DNA from: Ectobius pallidus
Taxonomy: Eukaryota > Arthropoda > Insecta > Blattodea > Ectobiidae
Direction of reading: 5' to 3'
Assembly: GCA_964059195.1 (NCBI GenBank)
Contig: CAXKWD010000011.1
Span: forward strand, 16,479,478-16,543,477
DNA: 64,000 bases
A model generated the notes under the pieces. The model had not been told where the DNA came from, made no database searches, and was given only the letters and a program-made list of their open reading frames with translations. A program made the translations under genes and the position numbers. The number at the start of each line of letters is the position of its first letter. Position 1 is the stretch's first letter. Shown here one piece after another: positions 43,063 to 53,929 of the stretch.

Positions 43063-43666
43063 TAGGATGTAACAAAAAGGCAGACCAAAACTCTGGGGAA
43101 ACATCCCTTGCATATTGGTCCGAAAATGACTTGTTAGAGTCCTTCCTCTACACCTGCACCACTTAGCAGAATTCTCGAAAAGAGAAATATGGAAAACAGT
43201 AAATCATATGAAACGGTATTCAAAAACAGAACTGTGTATAGCAGAACATAAAATGAAATTTTCAAAATTCCCTCCGTTAGCACTGTTACATCCGTCAACC
43301 CACCGTCGCATGGACTCCCTGATACCCTGATGTATCCCTGGAGTATCTCGTATAATCTGGCAGCTTGTGCTGTTGTTGCAATACACAAGAGTTTTTAAAT
43401 GCCCCCACAAGTAAACACCTAGCGGAATCAGCACGACAAGTAATTCGATTTATAAGAACGTTCTACACCTTCGTCTTTTGAGATAATGTGGCAGTGTTTA
43501 CGGTCCCACCAAACAGTCACCAATAATGCCGGACCAGAATTGTAGACAAAGGACTCTATCCAGGAAATATGATTCTTTCGGACTCAAGTTCATATAACAC
43601 AATTTTGCTCTCTATATAAAAGGAATGTTCCTTAAGTTTTGGCCTACTATTTTGTTACACCCTGTA
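43063..43666 (-). mobile_element. IS630/Tc1-type transposon relic
   Basis: Ends taggatgtaacaaaaaggc (43063 on) and ttttgttacaccctg (to 43666) are inverted and flanked by TA. The inner part of each end also mirrors 'ccaaaact'. The minus strand encodes pieces of a DDE transposase (43205-43560). About 600 bp remain, so most of the transposase is deleted or unreadable. Confidence 0.75.
43205..43560 (-). pseudogene. DDE transposase C-terminal relic (Tc1/IS630 type)
   Basis: On the minus strand SGIIGDCLVGP, then a stop, is followed in shifted frames by VYLWGHLKTLVYCNN, then PGIHQGIRESMRRWVDGC and NGGNFENF. This matches the end of the widespread insect transposase with 'GIIGPYFxxG...xxLWGHLKSLVY...PGxxxxVRxSMxRRxxxCxxxNGGxFE'. 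The first two catalytic acids and the helix-turn-helix are gone. At least one stop and two frameshifts occur. Catalysis of cut-and-paste transposition is the known role of the family; this copy is dead. Confidence 0.75.
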
Positions 43667-43669
43667 TAA

Positions 43670-44140
43670 TTTAAAAATGATTACCTGTTGAATTTTGGAA
43701 GGAAATTTCCGTATAACTATTAAATATTAATTATTAAATACTCGTGTAACTATTAAATATTATATTTAACTAATTGTAACCTGTATATTGTAGACTTAGT
43801 TTTCTGGCTGTGTATATGATTATGTCATTTCTTGTAAAAAGTCTATCGCGATGAAATACTGCATACATTTGATTAAAAAAATTCAGGTTGTGTACAATCT
43901 TAAAAAATATTTTACCAACATTTTTAAAAACATTATTTACATATTAATGTACAACCTCAAGAATCTTTCTAGAAAGTTTTGGACTGTCAGGGATGAGCAT
44001 GGCGAGTTTTTCCACCGACAGATTTCTTCAATGTGGGGAGGGGGGAGATCTCAAAGCAAATGTAGTTTAAGTAAGCTCTCTGACATCAGCTGGACAATGA
44101 AAAGTGACGCATATTCGTATCATCTATACATATTTTTATT
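43670..44140. other. unassigned stretch
   Basis: 'taactattaaatatta' is repeated at 43715-43770. The + frame 43851-44147 shows no recognisable domain. Confidence 0.35.
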
Positions 44141-44145
44141 TCGCT

Positions 44146-44215
44146 AGTAAAAGTAAAAGTGAAGTGGTCCCTATACATGCCATCGCCATTAGGTTTTCAG
44201 GACGTTGAAGCTACT
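44146..44215 (-). repeat. SINE family A, 3' end fragment
   Basis: 'aagtgaagtggtccctatac' is the reverse complement of the family A tail; only about 60-70 bp are recognisable. Confidence 0.6.
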
Positions 44216-44645
44216 ATTTTTGATATTTCAGAACGTTAAAAATCTTGAACTTGAGTTTTCCGACCGAGACTATGAACCGTGAGCGCCATGTCGTAGATTT
44301 ATGACACATTAAAGAACTGTAACAGCCATTTCATAAAATATGGGAATTTTTCCCTCAAAGAGAGAAGTTATAAAATTACTGTAATTGGTTGGTCAAAAAT
44401 AAGGACTTATGTGTATTTGAAGTGGTTTCATGTGTAAAATCTATCGATTTACTTATTTATTGCTTTGAGTTACTTTTTTTGCCATTTTTAGCATGATTTT
44501 AACACTCTTTAATACCAAGTAGTCAAGAGTAATCAGCTATGTCCATTTTCATTTGAGAAAATATACATCTTAAGGTACAATTTGGTATAACTTCAAATAT
44601 ATGTGTGGTTAATTACTATGTAAAATAACAAACAAGTGACTTTTT
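44216..44645. other. AT-rich stretch
   Basis: Nothing recognised. Confidence 0.4.
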
Positions 44646-45034
44646 GTCCCACCCGTAATGGTGATAGTTTTGTTAAATTATTATTGATGAGTTAAATAAA
44701 TGTTCTGACAACCTGGAAACAGTTTATAATTTTTATTTAATCCCTCATACTTTCATTAATAACAACATTAAGTCCCTAACAATAACAGCAGAACAGCAAA
44801 TGAACTTTTGTTTTGCATCATTACAATCAGTGTTCAAATTATGTCCCACCCGTAATAGATTTTGAAAAACAAATTTAAAATATTTAAAATAAATTTTAAA
44901 TAATGCTTTGCTTGTAGTGTGGAGGAGAAGGCATTGTAAATTTTACAGAATGTGAAGAACCAATTCTAGTTTATTATTTATATGTAATAAACATAAATAG
45001 ATTTTATAATTTGCTAGAATGTCCCACCCGTAAT
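44646..45034 (+). repeat. 14-bp motif gtcccacccgtaat, three direct copies
   Basis: Exact copies at 44646-44659, 44843-44856 and 45021-45034 (preceded by t in each), spaced 197 and 178 bp. The sequences between are AT-rich and unlike each other. No inverted copy was seen. Confidence 0.8.
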
Positions 45035-45221
45035 TATGAAATGGCTGGTAAGCAACTCTACAACGTTGTTGTCTTTCTCCTTCTGCCACCGTTCCTTTCT
45101 TTCCTCTTTTGTAAGTATTAATTTGTACCTATTTTTGACTACCTGTCCGTATGATAATTATTTTTTCTCTATTACTTTTTTCGTTCAATCTCCTCATATT
45201 TCCCTCTATCCTTTCTTTTCT

Positions 45222-45529
45222 GGGGTACGCCGTAGCGTAGTGGTTGAGGCGCTGCACTACAAACCGGAAGGTCGCGGGTTCGATTCCCAATGAGGTCGTT
45301 GAGATTTTTCAATTGGCCTAATCCTGGTGGCACTATGGCCCTGGGGTCAACTCAGCCTCTAACAGAAATGAGTACCAGGAGCAATCCTGGGGGTGAAGGC
45401 GGTCGGTGCGTAAGGCTGACAACCTTACCACCTTCATGTGCCGAATGTCCAAAATCTGGGAGCCTCAACCTCCTGGAGCCCTCTGGGCCTCCATGGCCTG
45501 TATAGGGATCACTTCACTTCACTTTCACT
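45222..45529 (+). repeat. SINE family A, reference copy with exact duplication
   Basis: The tRNA-like head carries an A box (gtagcgtagtgg) and a B box (gcgggttcgattccc). The body includes 'gtcaactcagcctctaacag' and ends in an acttcacttcactttcac tail. Exact 13-bp duplication tcctttcttttct at 45209-45221 and 45530-45542. The + frames 45036-45293 and 45290-45505 are SINE-internal or chimeric. Confidence 0.95.
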
Positions 45530-45542
45530 TCCTTTCTTTTCT

Positions 45543-46035
45543 ATATCTACTGTCATATTAGTTTTATTTATTTGTGTTATTTATATGTATTTATATGTAT
45601 AACTGTTTATTTTCTTTCTTCCTAACTTCCCAAGTTTGTTTCTTTACTTTAGTATTTCGTTCTTTTTAAACTCTTTAACATTTTCTCCCATCGTTCATTC
45701 GTTGTTTTTTAAATTATTTACTTCTGTTTTATGACCATGTAATCAGAATTTCCCTGGCGGTCAATTTTGAAGTGTAACAGTGCCATCTCGTGGCAGAAAT
45801 TGAATACACCTCTAGTAGAGTTAGACTGTAGCGACATCAAGAAGCTAAGTGAAGAACTGTTTGCATGAACAAATAGTAGTTTGATTTGTTTTGAATGTTG
45901 GCCGAAAGAGGGTTTCATTGGAATGACTACAGTATTTAAAACAGTACAGAGGTTTTTTTTCGCTCCCTGGACATTACTAGAAACGGGAATCCTTTCATAA
46001 CGTATTTCAGTTTACTTTCAAAATGCAATAAAACA
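45543..46035. other. unassigned stretch
   Basis: Nothing recognised. Confidence 0.4.
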
Positions 46036-46043
46036 CTCATAAG

Positions 46044-46701
46044 TAGGGTTCGGATATTTATGACCTAAAAAAGTGGAAAATAGCACTGCAAGTATGCCCT
46101 TAAAAATGAATAAATATGAATCAAAAACCCTAAATATGACCTAATAAAAGAAAGTATTTTCTAAAGATAAATTTTCCAATTTAAAACGTTTAATTACTCT
46201 AAAATAGTACATCATATTAATTCAATCACATAATAACTTTTTAATAATTTTACAGGTGATATACAGTTTCACTAGTAATGAATTTGCATTTTTAAAGAAT
46301 TTGCTTCTGTTTGCTCGTTTCATTAGTCCAAGTATTTTGCAGATCAAGCGTGTCCCTATAAAATGTGAACAATTGTAAGTTATTAATTTTTAAATTAAGC
46401 TACCTATTAATTGGGCATAAACATTGAATTAATGACATAACTTTCAAATTTAACTCGACCATTTAGTGCATGTACTTTATAATTGTGCTCCTTTACCGAA
46501 TTTATAACTAAAATATACGTTAAATTACATATATGACCAAAATATGACCAAAACCATGAAAATGAGCAAAATATGACTTTATATGCAAAATAAAAACTGT
46601 CCGATTAGGATACCAAGCGTGCAATTCATGTTTAATTTGAGTTTGCGGCGAGAATGGAAGTTAGGATAAAAATGTGATATGTCATGAACATCCGAACACT
46701 A
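46044..46701. mobile_element. hAT-type non-autonomous element
   Basis: Ends tagggttcggatatttatga and tcatgaacatccgaacacta are inverted over about 20 bp. Flanks ctcataag and ctcttagg agree at 6 of 8. 'atgacc' and 'tatgac' words repeat inside both ends. No coding capacity in 658 bp. Confidence 0.8.
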
Positions 46702-46709
46702 CTCTTAGG

Positions 46710-47120
46710 AGTCACAGTGTGAAGCAAAGTAACAGTTTCATCGGTAGTTAACAATAAGACCTAATTGACTGTTCATTATCACTGACCACTATAATTAATC
46801 AGTCATGTGTTTATTATATTCCATTAAAATTGTTTCAATATTTGCCTGTGTGAGGGCGAAGTGCAAGAGACTAACAGTTTCCACACCTTAACACAGACCT
46901 CTATCTAGATTTCCCTAACCAGAGTGATTTTACAGTTTCGTCCTCCGTTTATAACTGAGGCTGGAAAGGCAAATGTTATGATAACTCAGTGTTATGACAA
47001 ATTTCTTAATTTTATTTAATGAGTAAGCTAGATTTGATTTTCTTTCCACGTTTGATCCGTTTTGTTCCTGTGTTGATTTAAAGTGTTATTGAACTTTAAT
47101 TAGTTACCTTTGTGTTTTCT
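46710..47120. other. unassigned stretch
   Basis: Nothing recognised. Confidence 0.4.
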
Positions 47121-47126
47121 TGAATA

Positions 47127-47192
47127 GAGAGAGAGAGAGAGCGAGAGAGCGAGAGAGCGAGAGAGCGAGAGAGCGAGAGAGAGGGGGGGGGG
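47127..47192 (+). repeat. (GAGAGAGC)n microsatellite
   Basis: GA-rich octamer array ending in a G run (47183-47191). Confidence 0.9.
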
Positions 47193-47226
47193 AGAAAAAA
47201 ACGTAAACCTGCTACATCTAGTGGTA

Positions 47227-47361
47227 GTACGCCTTGGGGTAGTGGTTGAGGCACTGGGCTACAGATCAGAAGGAAGCGGGTTCGATCCTTCATCAGGTCG
47301 TTGGTATTATTTAATTCGCCCATCCCTTCTGGTGGCCCTATGGTCCTTGGGTTGACTCAGC
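47227..47361 (+). repeat. SINE family A, 3'-truncated
   Basis: Head gtacgccttggggtagtgg and B box gcgggttcgatcc; homology stops after 'gggttgactcagct' (about 47361). Truncation at the 3' side suggests later deletion and not incomplete insertion. Confidence 0.8.
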
Positions 47362-47369
47362 TATCATTC

Positions 47370-47926
47370 TCATTATAAACGTATTTCACTTTGTTGTTAT
47401 TATTACTGTTATTAGGCCTATTATTACTAATATTATTATCGTTATTACTATTATTATTGTTATTCTCTTTCTTTCTGGACACTGTTTTCAAGTATCTTTA
47501 AAATTTACATCCAGAGACTTTCCTTTTGTTGTGTGCCACGCATTTGACATATTTCCACCAGTGTTTACTTTGGTCTCAATTGTATCAAGTGAAATATATA
47601 ATTTTGCATAATAAACCTTCCTGAAGAAAGTTCGATGGGAAAAGTACCGCCTGTTTTGTAAGGGGTTATGCATCATATCCTATTTAGATCGAAATTTAAT
47701 CACATTCTAAGTCAAAAGGATTTTGAAGATGTTTATTGTGTTTAAATATCAGCGCAATTATAATTTTAATATACCCCCTCGATAATGATAGTGGATCTTG
47801 CATGAGAACATGCGACATGAAAGAGGTCAGAGGTTTGCAGATGCACTTTAGCCTTCTAGATCTGCTGGATCCACACAATTTGTGGCACCCAAGCAGAACA
47901 GAAACCAGAAATTGTCAGTCACAATC
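47370..47926. other. region upstream of the lipid-transfer gene
   Basis: (TTA)-type repeats at 47400-47465. 'attgtcagtcac' at 47911-47922 contains an arthropod initiator-like TCAGTC just before the start codon, but a promoter cannot be confirmed. Confidence 0.3.
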
Positions 47927-47975
47927 ATGAAGACTCACTGCGCGAGTGTGCTGGCTGCAATACTGCTTATTCTGT
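47927..47975 (+). CDS. exon 1 of a putative vitellogenin-N/large lipid transfer protein gene (signal peptide)
   Basis: ATG at 47927-47929 opens MKTHCASVLAAILLIL, then one base before a consensus donor (T|GTAAGT at 47976). Short basic N-terminus followed by a hydrophobic run is a secretion signal. The single leftover base (phase 1) joins the 24-nt exon at 52834 to give Tyr, and that exon joins the one at 58578 in the same phase. Intron 1 is 4858 bp and contains a hAT element, SINEs, a MITE and a tRNA-like repeat. Upstream untranslated exons cannot be excluded. The protein is expected to be secreted into haemolymph and carry lipid if the family call is right. Three phase-matched splice junctions are the main support. 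Confidence 0.6.
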
Positions 47976-48200
47976 GTAAGTGGCAAGTATTCATTTATCC
48001 TAGTTATTGCGATATTTACCTTCGGAATATACGAGATTCGTAGATTAATTTGATACTTTACTTATGCCGCTCCTATCCTCAACCAATAAAGTGTATCTAT
48101 GCAATCCGTCCCCCGCTGAAGCCACAATTCGAGAACAATTCAAAATGAGACCTGCTGTAGAGTACAGTGTTCTAGAAATACAGTATCAATTAAACCTCAG

Positions 48201-48688
48201 CAGAGATGGGAAAAGTACAAAAAGAAAATAATTGGGCTGAATTACAATTACCTGAGAGACATTTTACTTAATTACAATTACAAATTACTTTTTCAAAAAG
48301 TAATCAGTAAAATTACAATTACATTAAACAATTACTTTACAAAATGGCAGTACCTAAAAATTCCTTGTTTTTGGTTTTGTTTTGGGCACAAGCCCAAATT
48401 ATTAATGAACAAACAAAAAAAAAACCACATCAATGAGAATATTTTCGGAAACATTGAGTCACTTTTTGTAAATATTAACTCTAATTTGGACAGTAGAAGT
48501 GACGATGTAGCAAGCGAGAATGATACTAATACTAACGACTACTAAAATGTAACAATTACAATTTTATTTCCAGAAGTAAATTACAAGTATAAATTACATT
48601 TTTTTAAAAGTATTGGTTACAAGTAAATGGGAAAAAAGGAATTGTTGCTGTAATCCGATTACTTTTACTCAATTGCTTCCCATCACTG
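48201..48688. mobile_element. hAT-type element with AATTACAATTAC subterminal array
   Basis: Ends cagagatgggaa and ttcccatcactg are inverted; exact 8-bp duplication aacctcag (48193-48200 and 48689-48696). Many aattacaattac/gtaattg words lie inside both ends. Lies in intron 1 of the lipid-transfer gene. No coding capacity. Confidence 0.92.
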
Positions 48689-48915
48689 AACCTCAGTATA
48701 GCGATGTTTGTGAACGCTAGCAGCTCATATCGTTATATAGGGGTTATTGTTATATTGAGGGGCTATCACATATTAGGAAGATTGCACGCAGAATGCTTTG
48801 TGATCTAAATGGATAATTCAAGGAACAGACATGCAATGAAGCGAAAAATAAAAAAAAATAAATGACAAATCTTAGAAAATAAACGCAGATTTTCTTTCCA
48901 AACTTACTGAGTTTT

Positions 48916-49079
48916 GAGGATATTATAGGAAAAAAATTCCTCCGACAATGGGAGAGGTTTCATCTGGCGCTGTGAAGTGAATTCTGGCTTAGCTCAGTTG
49001 GTAGAGCATTGGCACGGATAGCCAAAGGTCCTTAAATCAAATCCCAGTGTCAGAGGAATTTTTCTCCTTTAATATTTTC
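48916..49079 (+). repeat. tRNA-like sequence enclosed by a 31-bp inverted repeat
   Basis: 48983-49054 has a tRNA shape: acceptor tctggct with tgtcaga, perfect A box tagctcagttgg with D stem GCTC/GAGC, and a 5-bp anticodon stem ttggc/gccaa with loop acggata. The T arm is damaged (cttaaatcaaatcccag; aa where gg is expected), and position 33 is C, so it is not a working tRNA. 48916-48946 and 49049-49079 are reverse complements with few mismatches and enclose it. Confidence 0.6.
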
Positions 49080-49084
49080 ATGTA

Positions 49085-49870
49085 TTGTCCAACAGAGACA
49101 ATAATCTGTGGTTTATGAATACATATATAACCGTTACCGAGTTTTGTTGAGTGGTATCCATAGCTTCTTTACATCTGTACAATCCGCATATTCTTATATT
49201 GGATTGGTTACTGATTCATGAGCAAAATTTTCATAGAGAAAATAACACAATTTTTTCAAACTATAAGTGAGCTGAGGAGGTGACACTCATTCACATATGA
49301 TGTAATTATTCCTTGTTTTAATAATACATTTTCTTTACAATAACAGATCTATAGAACAAAATCAGCATCTTCAAGAATGAAAACTTTTTCTGTTTATTTA
49401 ACAGACTCTATCTCGTAGGGCTTCCCTATATAGGCCTAGCAATGCCTGTGAGGGATTGACGTTTTGCATCTACACTAGACACGATCTTAAGAATCTCCCT
49501 GGTAAAGATCCAACCCGAAACATGTTCTCCTCCTAGATGGATTTGGGACAAATGACTGGATAACAGTTAACTGCACAGACAGCTGATTTTGTTCTATAAC
49601 TGCACAGACAGTTAACTGTAGAGAATATAAAATAGTTAACCATTATTTGAACACAGAGTTAATTGCTAGATTTTGATGTCGGTTAACCATAGGTGGACAG
49701 TTATTTATAGTTAATTATCATTTTCCGTGTTTAGGTCCTTCATGTGGACAATATCATATACACAGGCTCCAGAAAGACATGAATGTTTATCCCTCCTCAC
49801 GAAAAATTTTTTTCAGCCACCTTCTTACGTTCGAACCGATAATTCAGGTTGTACTTATCATTAACTGAAA
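49085..49870. other. unassigned intronic stretch
   Basis: 'gcacagacag' and 'agttaac' words recur at 49565-49640. No gene seen. Confidence 0.4.
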
Positions 49871-49876
49871 TTTCTT

Positions 49877-49963
49877 TTCTTTCTTCTTTTTCTTTCTTTC
49901 TTTCTTTATCTTAGTTTCACCTCTCCCTTTTAAGATTTAAACGACCCAAGCCGCCCGGGAGAA
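49877..49963 (-). repeat. SINE family C, 3' end fragment
   Basis: A tttctttctttc run followed by 'tttaaacgacccaagccgcc' matches the tail of the copy at 33835-34045, in the same orientation. Confidence 0.65.
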
Positions 49964-50089
49964 CTTTCTTTTAATAATAGTTAATTGTATAATTACAAAT
50001 AATGAGATAACTGGTCAAAATGACGTTATTGTCCAGTTATCTGGTTAACTTTTTATCCTGTTAGTTAGAAAATTAACCAGCTCTGCTCC

Positions 50090-50255
50090 TAGGAAAGACA
50101 AACACGAAGAATAAGGGATAGAAACATTCGCAGTAGGTCTAATCCAAAGTGGAGAAAACCGTGAAAAACCAACACTCAGATTAGCAGCCCGTAGAATTTG
50201 AACCCGAGAGCTTCCAAATCTCAGCTTACAATGTTACTACCCGGCAAGCAAGAAG
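50090..50255 (-). repeat. tRNA-derived SINE, family F
   Basis: On the minus strand B box ctcgggttcaaattct (about 50196-50211) is followed by 'gttggtttttcacggttttc'. One copy only in this window. An (AAT)n run follows at 50264-50296. Confidence 0.5.
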
Positions 50256-50266
50256 ACCGTAGATAA

Positions 50267-50298
<32 letters not shown>

Positions 50299-50299
50299 C

Positions 50300-51560
50300 A
50301 ATAATAAAGAGTCCGACGCATGGCTATGTCGTCAAACAGCTAAGTGTTTTGCTAAGCGGTAGGCCTTTTACGTAACTTACTACTACAGGATATTATATAT
50401 TTCCGAATCTGTATAATTTCGGGCCTTTCTCACTGTAGCAGTATCCTTGAGGCAATCCCATTGGTTGTCTTAGACTACGACCAACTACGATCAACAACGA
50501 TGTAGTCATACGATCAGCTATAGAAGGACATAAATTCAAGTCTATAGTATATAAGGACGAACAAGGTGTTACTTTTCCTGTTGATGTTAACTTTGTAAAA
50601 GGCGCCGCGTTTCCTTTCGTTTTCTGTTTTTGTTATTGTCGTTAGAAAATGTATTTTGTTTCATTTACTCTACACGGATCCGTAATTGTTATATTTTTTT
50701 AATACAATGAAAATATAAAACTTACAATGTTTAAATTATCTAGAATAAGAATCGAATCCTACAAGGCTCTACAGTTTTTTAACTTTAAAACATGTTTTCT
50801 GTTTTAGGGGTTTCTTTCAAATATTCACAAAGGAATAAGCAAGCTCAAGCTCCACTGCATGTATGAAGGGAGTTCTGTTCTCATAATATAATAGCTAGAA
50901 TTACGTCGGATTTTAATATTATTTCTGAAAATAATATTTTCTTAGGTAGCATCATATTTTGCTTTTTATACTTATTGTATACAATATAATAGCTTGCAAA
51001 CTGTTTAACAAAATGAATATTTGTACGTAGTAACGCGATAAGGCTTTAGCATGCTTTTAAAATTTCAGAATACTGCTTAAAAATCGAGGAATTTTTATTT
51101 TACAGTGTCGCACTACGTTATTCTTTAAGAACGAATGTAGTACCAACACGATTATAATGAAAGAGAAACCTTTACTTAAAATTTCCTGCAAAGAATTGAA
51201 GATTTTATTTCCAAAGTGACTTTTCTCCATGAAATCAAATCGCTCACAAAACATAGCTTTAAATTACCTCACTGTATCATTCAGGCAGATAATTAATTGT
51301 TTATATGTTTTTATTAGCCATTGAACATTTAGGGAAACAGGGAAAAAACTGCAGAAGCATTGGAAGAGAGAACATAACAGATATTTCTTTCCAAATTTAT
51401 AAACGGACTGATAGATAATTCAGTTTCTCTCAAATATACAATTTAATGTTCAATTTTCTAATCTTCGAAATGACAACCTTTTTATGTCAAGACAAAACGT
51501 TCATTACACGTTCAAGAACAGTAATTCTAATTAATTTGCTAGCGTAACTCGACATAAACC
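50300..51560. other. 1.25 kb intronic stretch, nothing recognised
   Basis: AT-rich; single short frames only (for example 51057-51254 minus). Confidence 0.4.
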
Positions 51561-51565
51561 ACTGC

Positions 51566-51830
51566 ATGGTGTCGTTAGCTTTGTTGGCTAAGGATCCGCA
51601 GGGCCTGGTTCGAACCCCGGTATCTCCTCGAATTTTTGTCAAGCACCTCGCGATTCAAACTGAGGAGCTAGGTTCCTGTCACGGAAACCATAATTTATTA
51701 ACTTCCGTGGGTGTCGGCTTGCTGACCACATGCCCCCATCTTGCCATCTGCTAATGGCAGATGACGCAGCGTTAGGATGGTAGACCTAGTTCCTTCAGGG
51801 ATGCCGCGGCTGTGAACTTAGTTTAATAAT
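51566..51830 (+). repeat. tRNA-derived SINE, family B
   Basis: A box like ttagctttgttgg, perfect B box ctggttcgaaccccgg (51606-51621), then body and tail ('gtcggcttgctgaccacatg', 'gatgacgcagcgttagg', 'ccttcagggatgccg') shared with 53930-54455. The 62-codon + frame is SINE-internal. Confidence 0.8.
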
Positions 51831-52028
51831 TGATAAATTTCATGTTTTACCGAAGAGGGTGACTTATTTTGAATAGTATTTTTCCTCCTTATTCCCTCTA
51901 ATAATAACAACAATAGAACACACTGTGACACTTTGACACTTAAGGGTAGACCTAGTTTATTGACTTGTTATACATGAGCTTATATTGAGTAGTACACTCA
52001 TAGACATTATATATATATATATATATAT

Positions 52029-52262
52029 GAAGGGGCTAGTTCCATAAAGGCGTAAGGCACATCTTGAATTTTGAGCTTTTAACATTTATGCCTTCTCCTC
52101 ATATCTCTTAAATACTCAGTGAACAATTTATACTTGTGCCTTAAACCTCTGCTCAGTCATAAGAAAAGACCTGTGCTTGTGACTGGTAACATTGTTTAAA
52201 AACATCAAGATTTCTCAAAACTATGCTCTTGTGCCTTACGCCCTTATGGAACTAGCCCCTTC
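52029..52262. mobile_element. MITE with 32-bp TIRs, copy 1, in an (AT)n tract
   Basis: Ends gaaggggctagttccataaa and tatggaactagccccttc extend to about 32 bp (to gcgtaaggcac). 234 bp, about 95% like 59473-59705. Flanked on both sides by (AT)n (52010-52028 and 52264-52278), so the duplication cannot be read. Lies in intron 1. Confidence 0.9.
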
Positions 52263-52279
52263 ATTTATATATATATATT

Positions 52280-52833
52280 TTTTACCATGGGGGGCAGATG
52301 AAATAGCCACATAATTTTAACTGAGATTAAAAAATAGCATATATAGAAGTAAAATAACTGTCAAGTAGGCCTATATTGCCAACTAATAAGTGTCACAGTG
52401 TGTTGTATTGTTGTTATTATTAGAGGGAATAAGGAGGGAAAGTACTATTCACAATTAGTTTAATAACTCAAAATAGACTACTTGAAAACTGGAGTTACGT
52501 CACTTTCAAAGTACATCTTGTTTAAAGTTTTGCCGACCGTAAACTCTGTTTGTCTCTTAAAACTGTTATATTCCACATTGAAGAACCAACTAAACCTGGT
52601 GTTAGAGTGGTAATTTTTTTATTTTTTTTTTATTAGGCTTGGGATCACATGATCAGGATTTAATTGATTTTGATAATAAACAAATATTTCATTTCAATTG
52701 TATTAAAATATTAAGAATCAGGAGTCAATACTGATGCAGTTTAAGGGCATCAAGTCACATTATGACAATGTTATCTTTCCATACCCATGTACTAGTTCTA
52801 TACAGTAATGCTGGCATGGAATTTCTATTTCAG
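52280..52833. other. end of intron 1
   Basis: No repeat recognised. Ends in the polypyrimidine tract and acceptor atttctatttcag (52821-52833). Confidence 0.45.
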
Positions 52834-52857
52834 ATGGAGGCACACAAGCAGAACATG
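52834..52857 (+). CDS. 24-nt exon 2 of the putative large lipid transfer protein gene
   Basis: Microexon between acceptor tttctatttcag (to 52833) and donor GTGAGT (52858). With the T left over from exon 1 it reads Tyr-Gly-Gly-Thr-Gln-Ala-Glu-His and leaves one base (G), completed by GA of exon 3 to give Gly. The Thr-Gln-Ala stretch after the hydrophobic core of exon 1 is a plausible signal-peptidase site. Length divisible by 3 preserves phase 1. A short second exon bridging signal peptide and vitellogenin-N domain fits the gene layout of the family. The 126-codon frame covering 52762-53142 crosses both splice sites and is not used. Confidence 0.55.
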
Positions 52858-53725
52858 GTGAGTACTGTCAAACTCAGCATTTTAGCAATTTGTAAGTCAT
52901 CTGTAACCTATGACATTTTGCGTCATCGAAAAACAAACACATGCTTTGGATCAAGCCCTATGCGCCTCATTATTATGCATAATAATCTCCAAAGCATTCC
53001 CTGTTTTCGTGTCTGTGATTTCGAGATGTATGTGCATGGGTGCAATGTGTTTGCGCAGAAGTTGCTGTTTTCTCTGCTTTCCTCAATGCAAAGAAATGCG
53101 TTTGCGTTGGTGCTCCGTGCTTTTTTTTACAGAATTATTTAAAATGGATATTATTCAAGCACGCTATAGGATAGGCCTAGTCAACTTCCCCAAAAAGTGA
53201 GAAGAGAAAGAAAACTGAAACCATAACATATTGCAAACACAAAAGTATATATTTATACAATAAATGAACTGGAAATAAATCTATTAACATAAGACCAGAG
53301 TTTTTAAAAGATGAAAAGGAACCAGATTACAAGTATATAAATTTTGGCAAAGCAAAGTTAACTTTTGAGTTCCTCTTTAACATGACAAGTATATGAAAGC
53401 TGTATCATTTGTAGTTTTTGTGTAATAGATTAAGAAAATTGTTACCTGACTTGAGGGACACGGTGTAAGTTATAGCAATTTGTTATCCTTCGCCCAGTTC
53501 TAAAAATACACAGTTTAAGAATGATCTACTTATGATCTACTTATCATTAATATAGTCCGTTATCATGTGCGGCATAATTGGGAGCGAAGGAGCTTCGAAA
53601 ACTGTTCATCATCCATAAATTTTGCTTCAGAAACTTATTAAAATTTGTCTGTCTAAACCTCTTGACTATTGGTATGAATTGATATTTTTGGAACTTAACG
53701 TACATATTACATAGTAACGCACCTA
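52858..53725. other. start of intron 2, nothing recognised
   Basis: No repeat or gene supported; 53207-53700 is AT-rich. Confidence 0.4.
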
Positions 53726-53730
53726 ATAAT

Positions 53731-53733
53731 AAC

Positions 53734-53777
<44 letters not shown>
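53731..53777 (+). repeat. (AAT)n microsatellite
   Basis: About 15 AAT units inside intron 2. Confidence 0.9.
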
Positions 53778-53778
<1 letters not shown>

Positions 53779-53929
53779 CTGACATCTAGCTTAAGATCTC
53801 ATCCACATCCCCATACATACGATACAAGACGAAACCAAACAAATCCTTTATTTTAACCTAAAATATTTATTTTTGGAGGTCTAAAACAAAGCTCTGATCC
53901 AAGACTATTAAATTCCATGGCCTACGAGT

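Noticed and set aside
48983..49054. Functional tRNA gene
   Set aside because: The T arm and B box are damaged, base 33 is not T, and it is enclosed in a repeat; a SINE-type relic is more likely.
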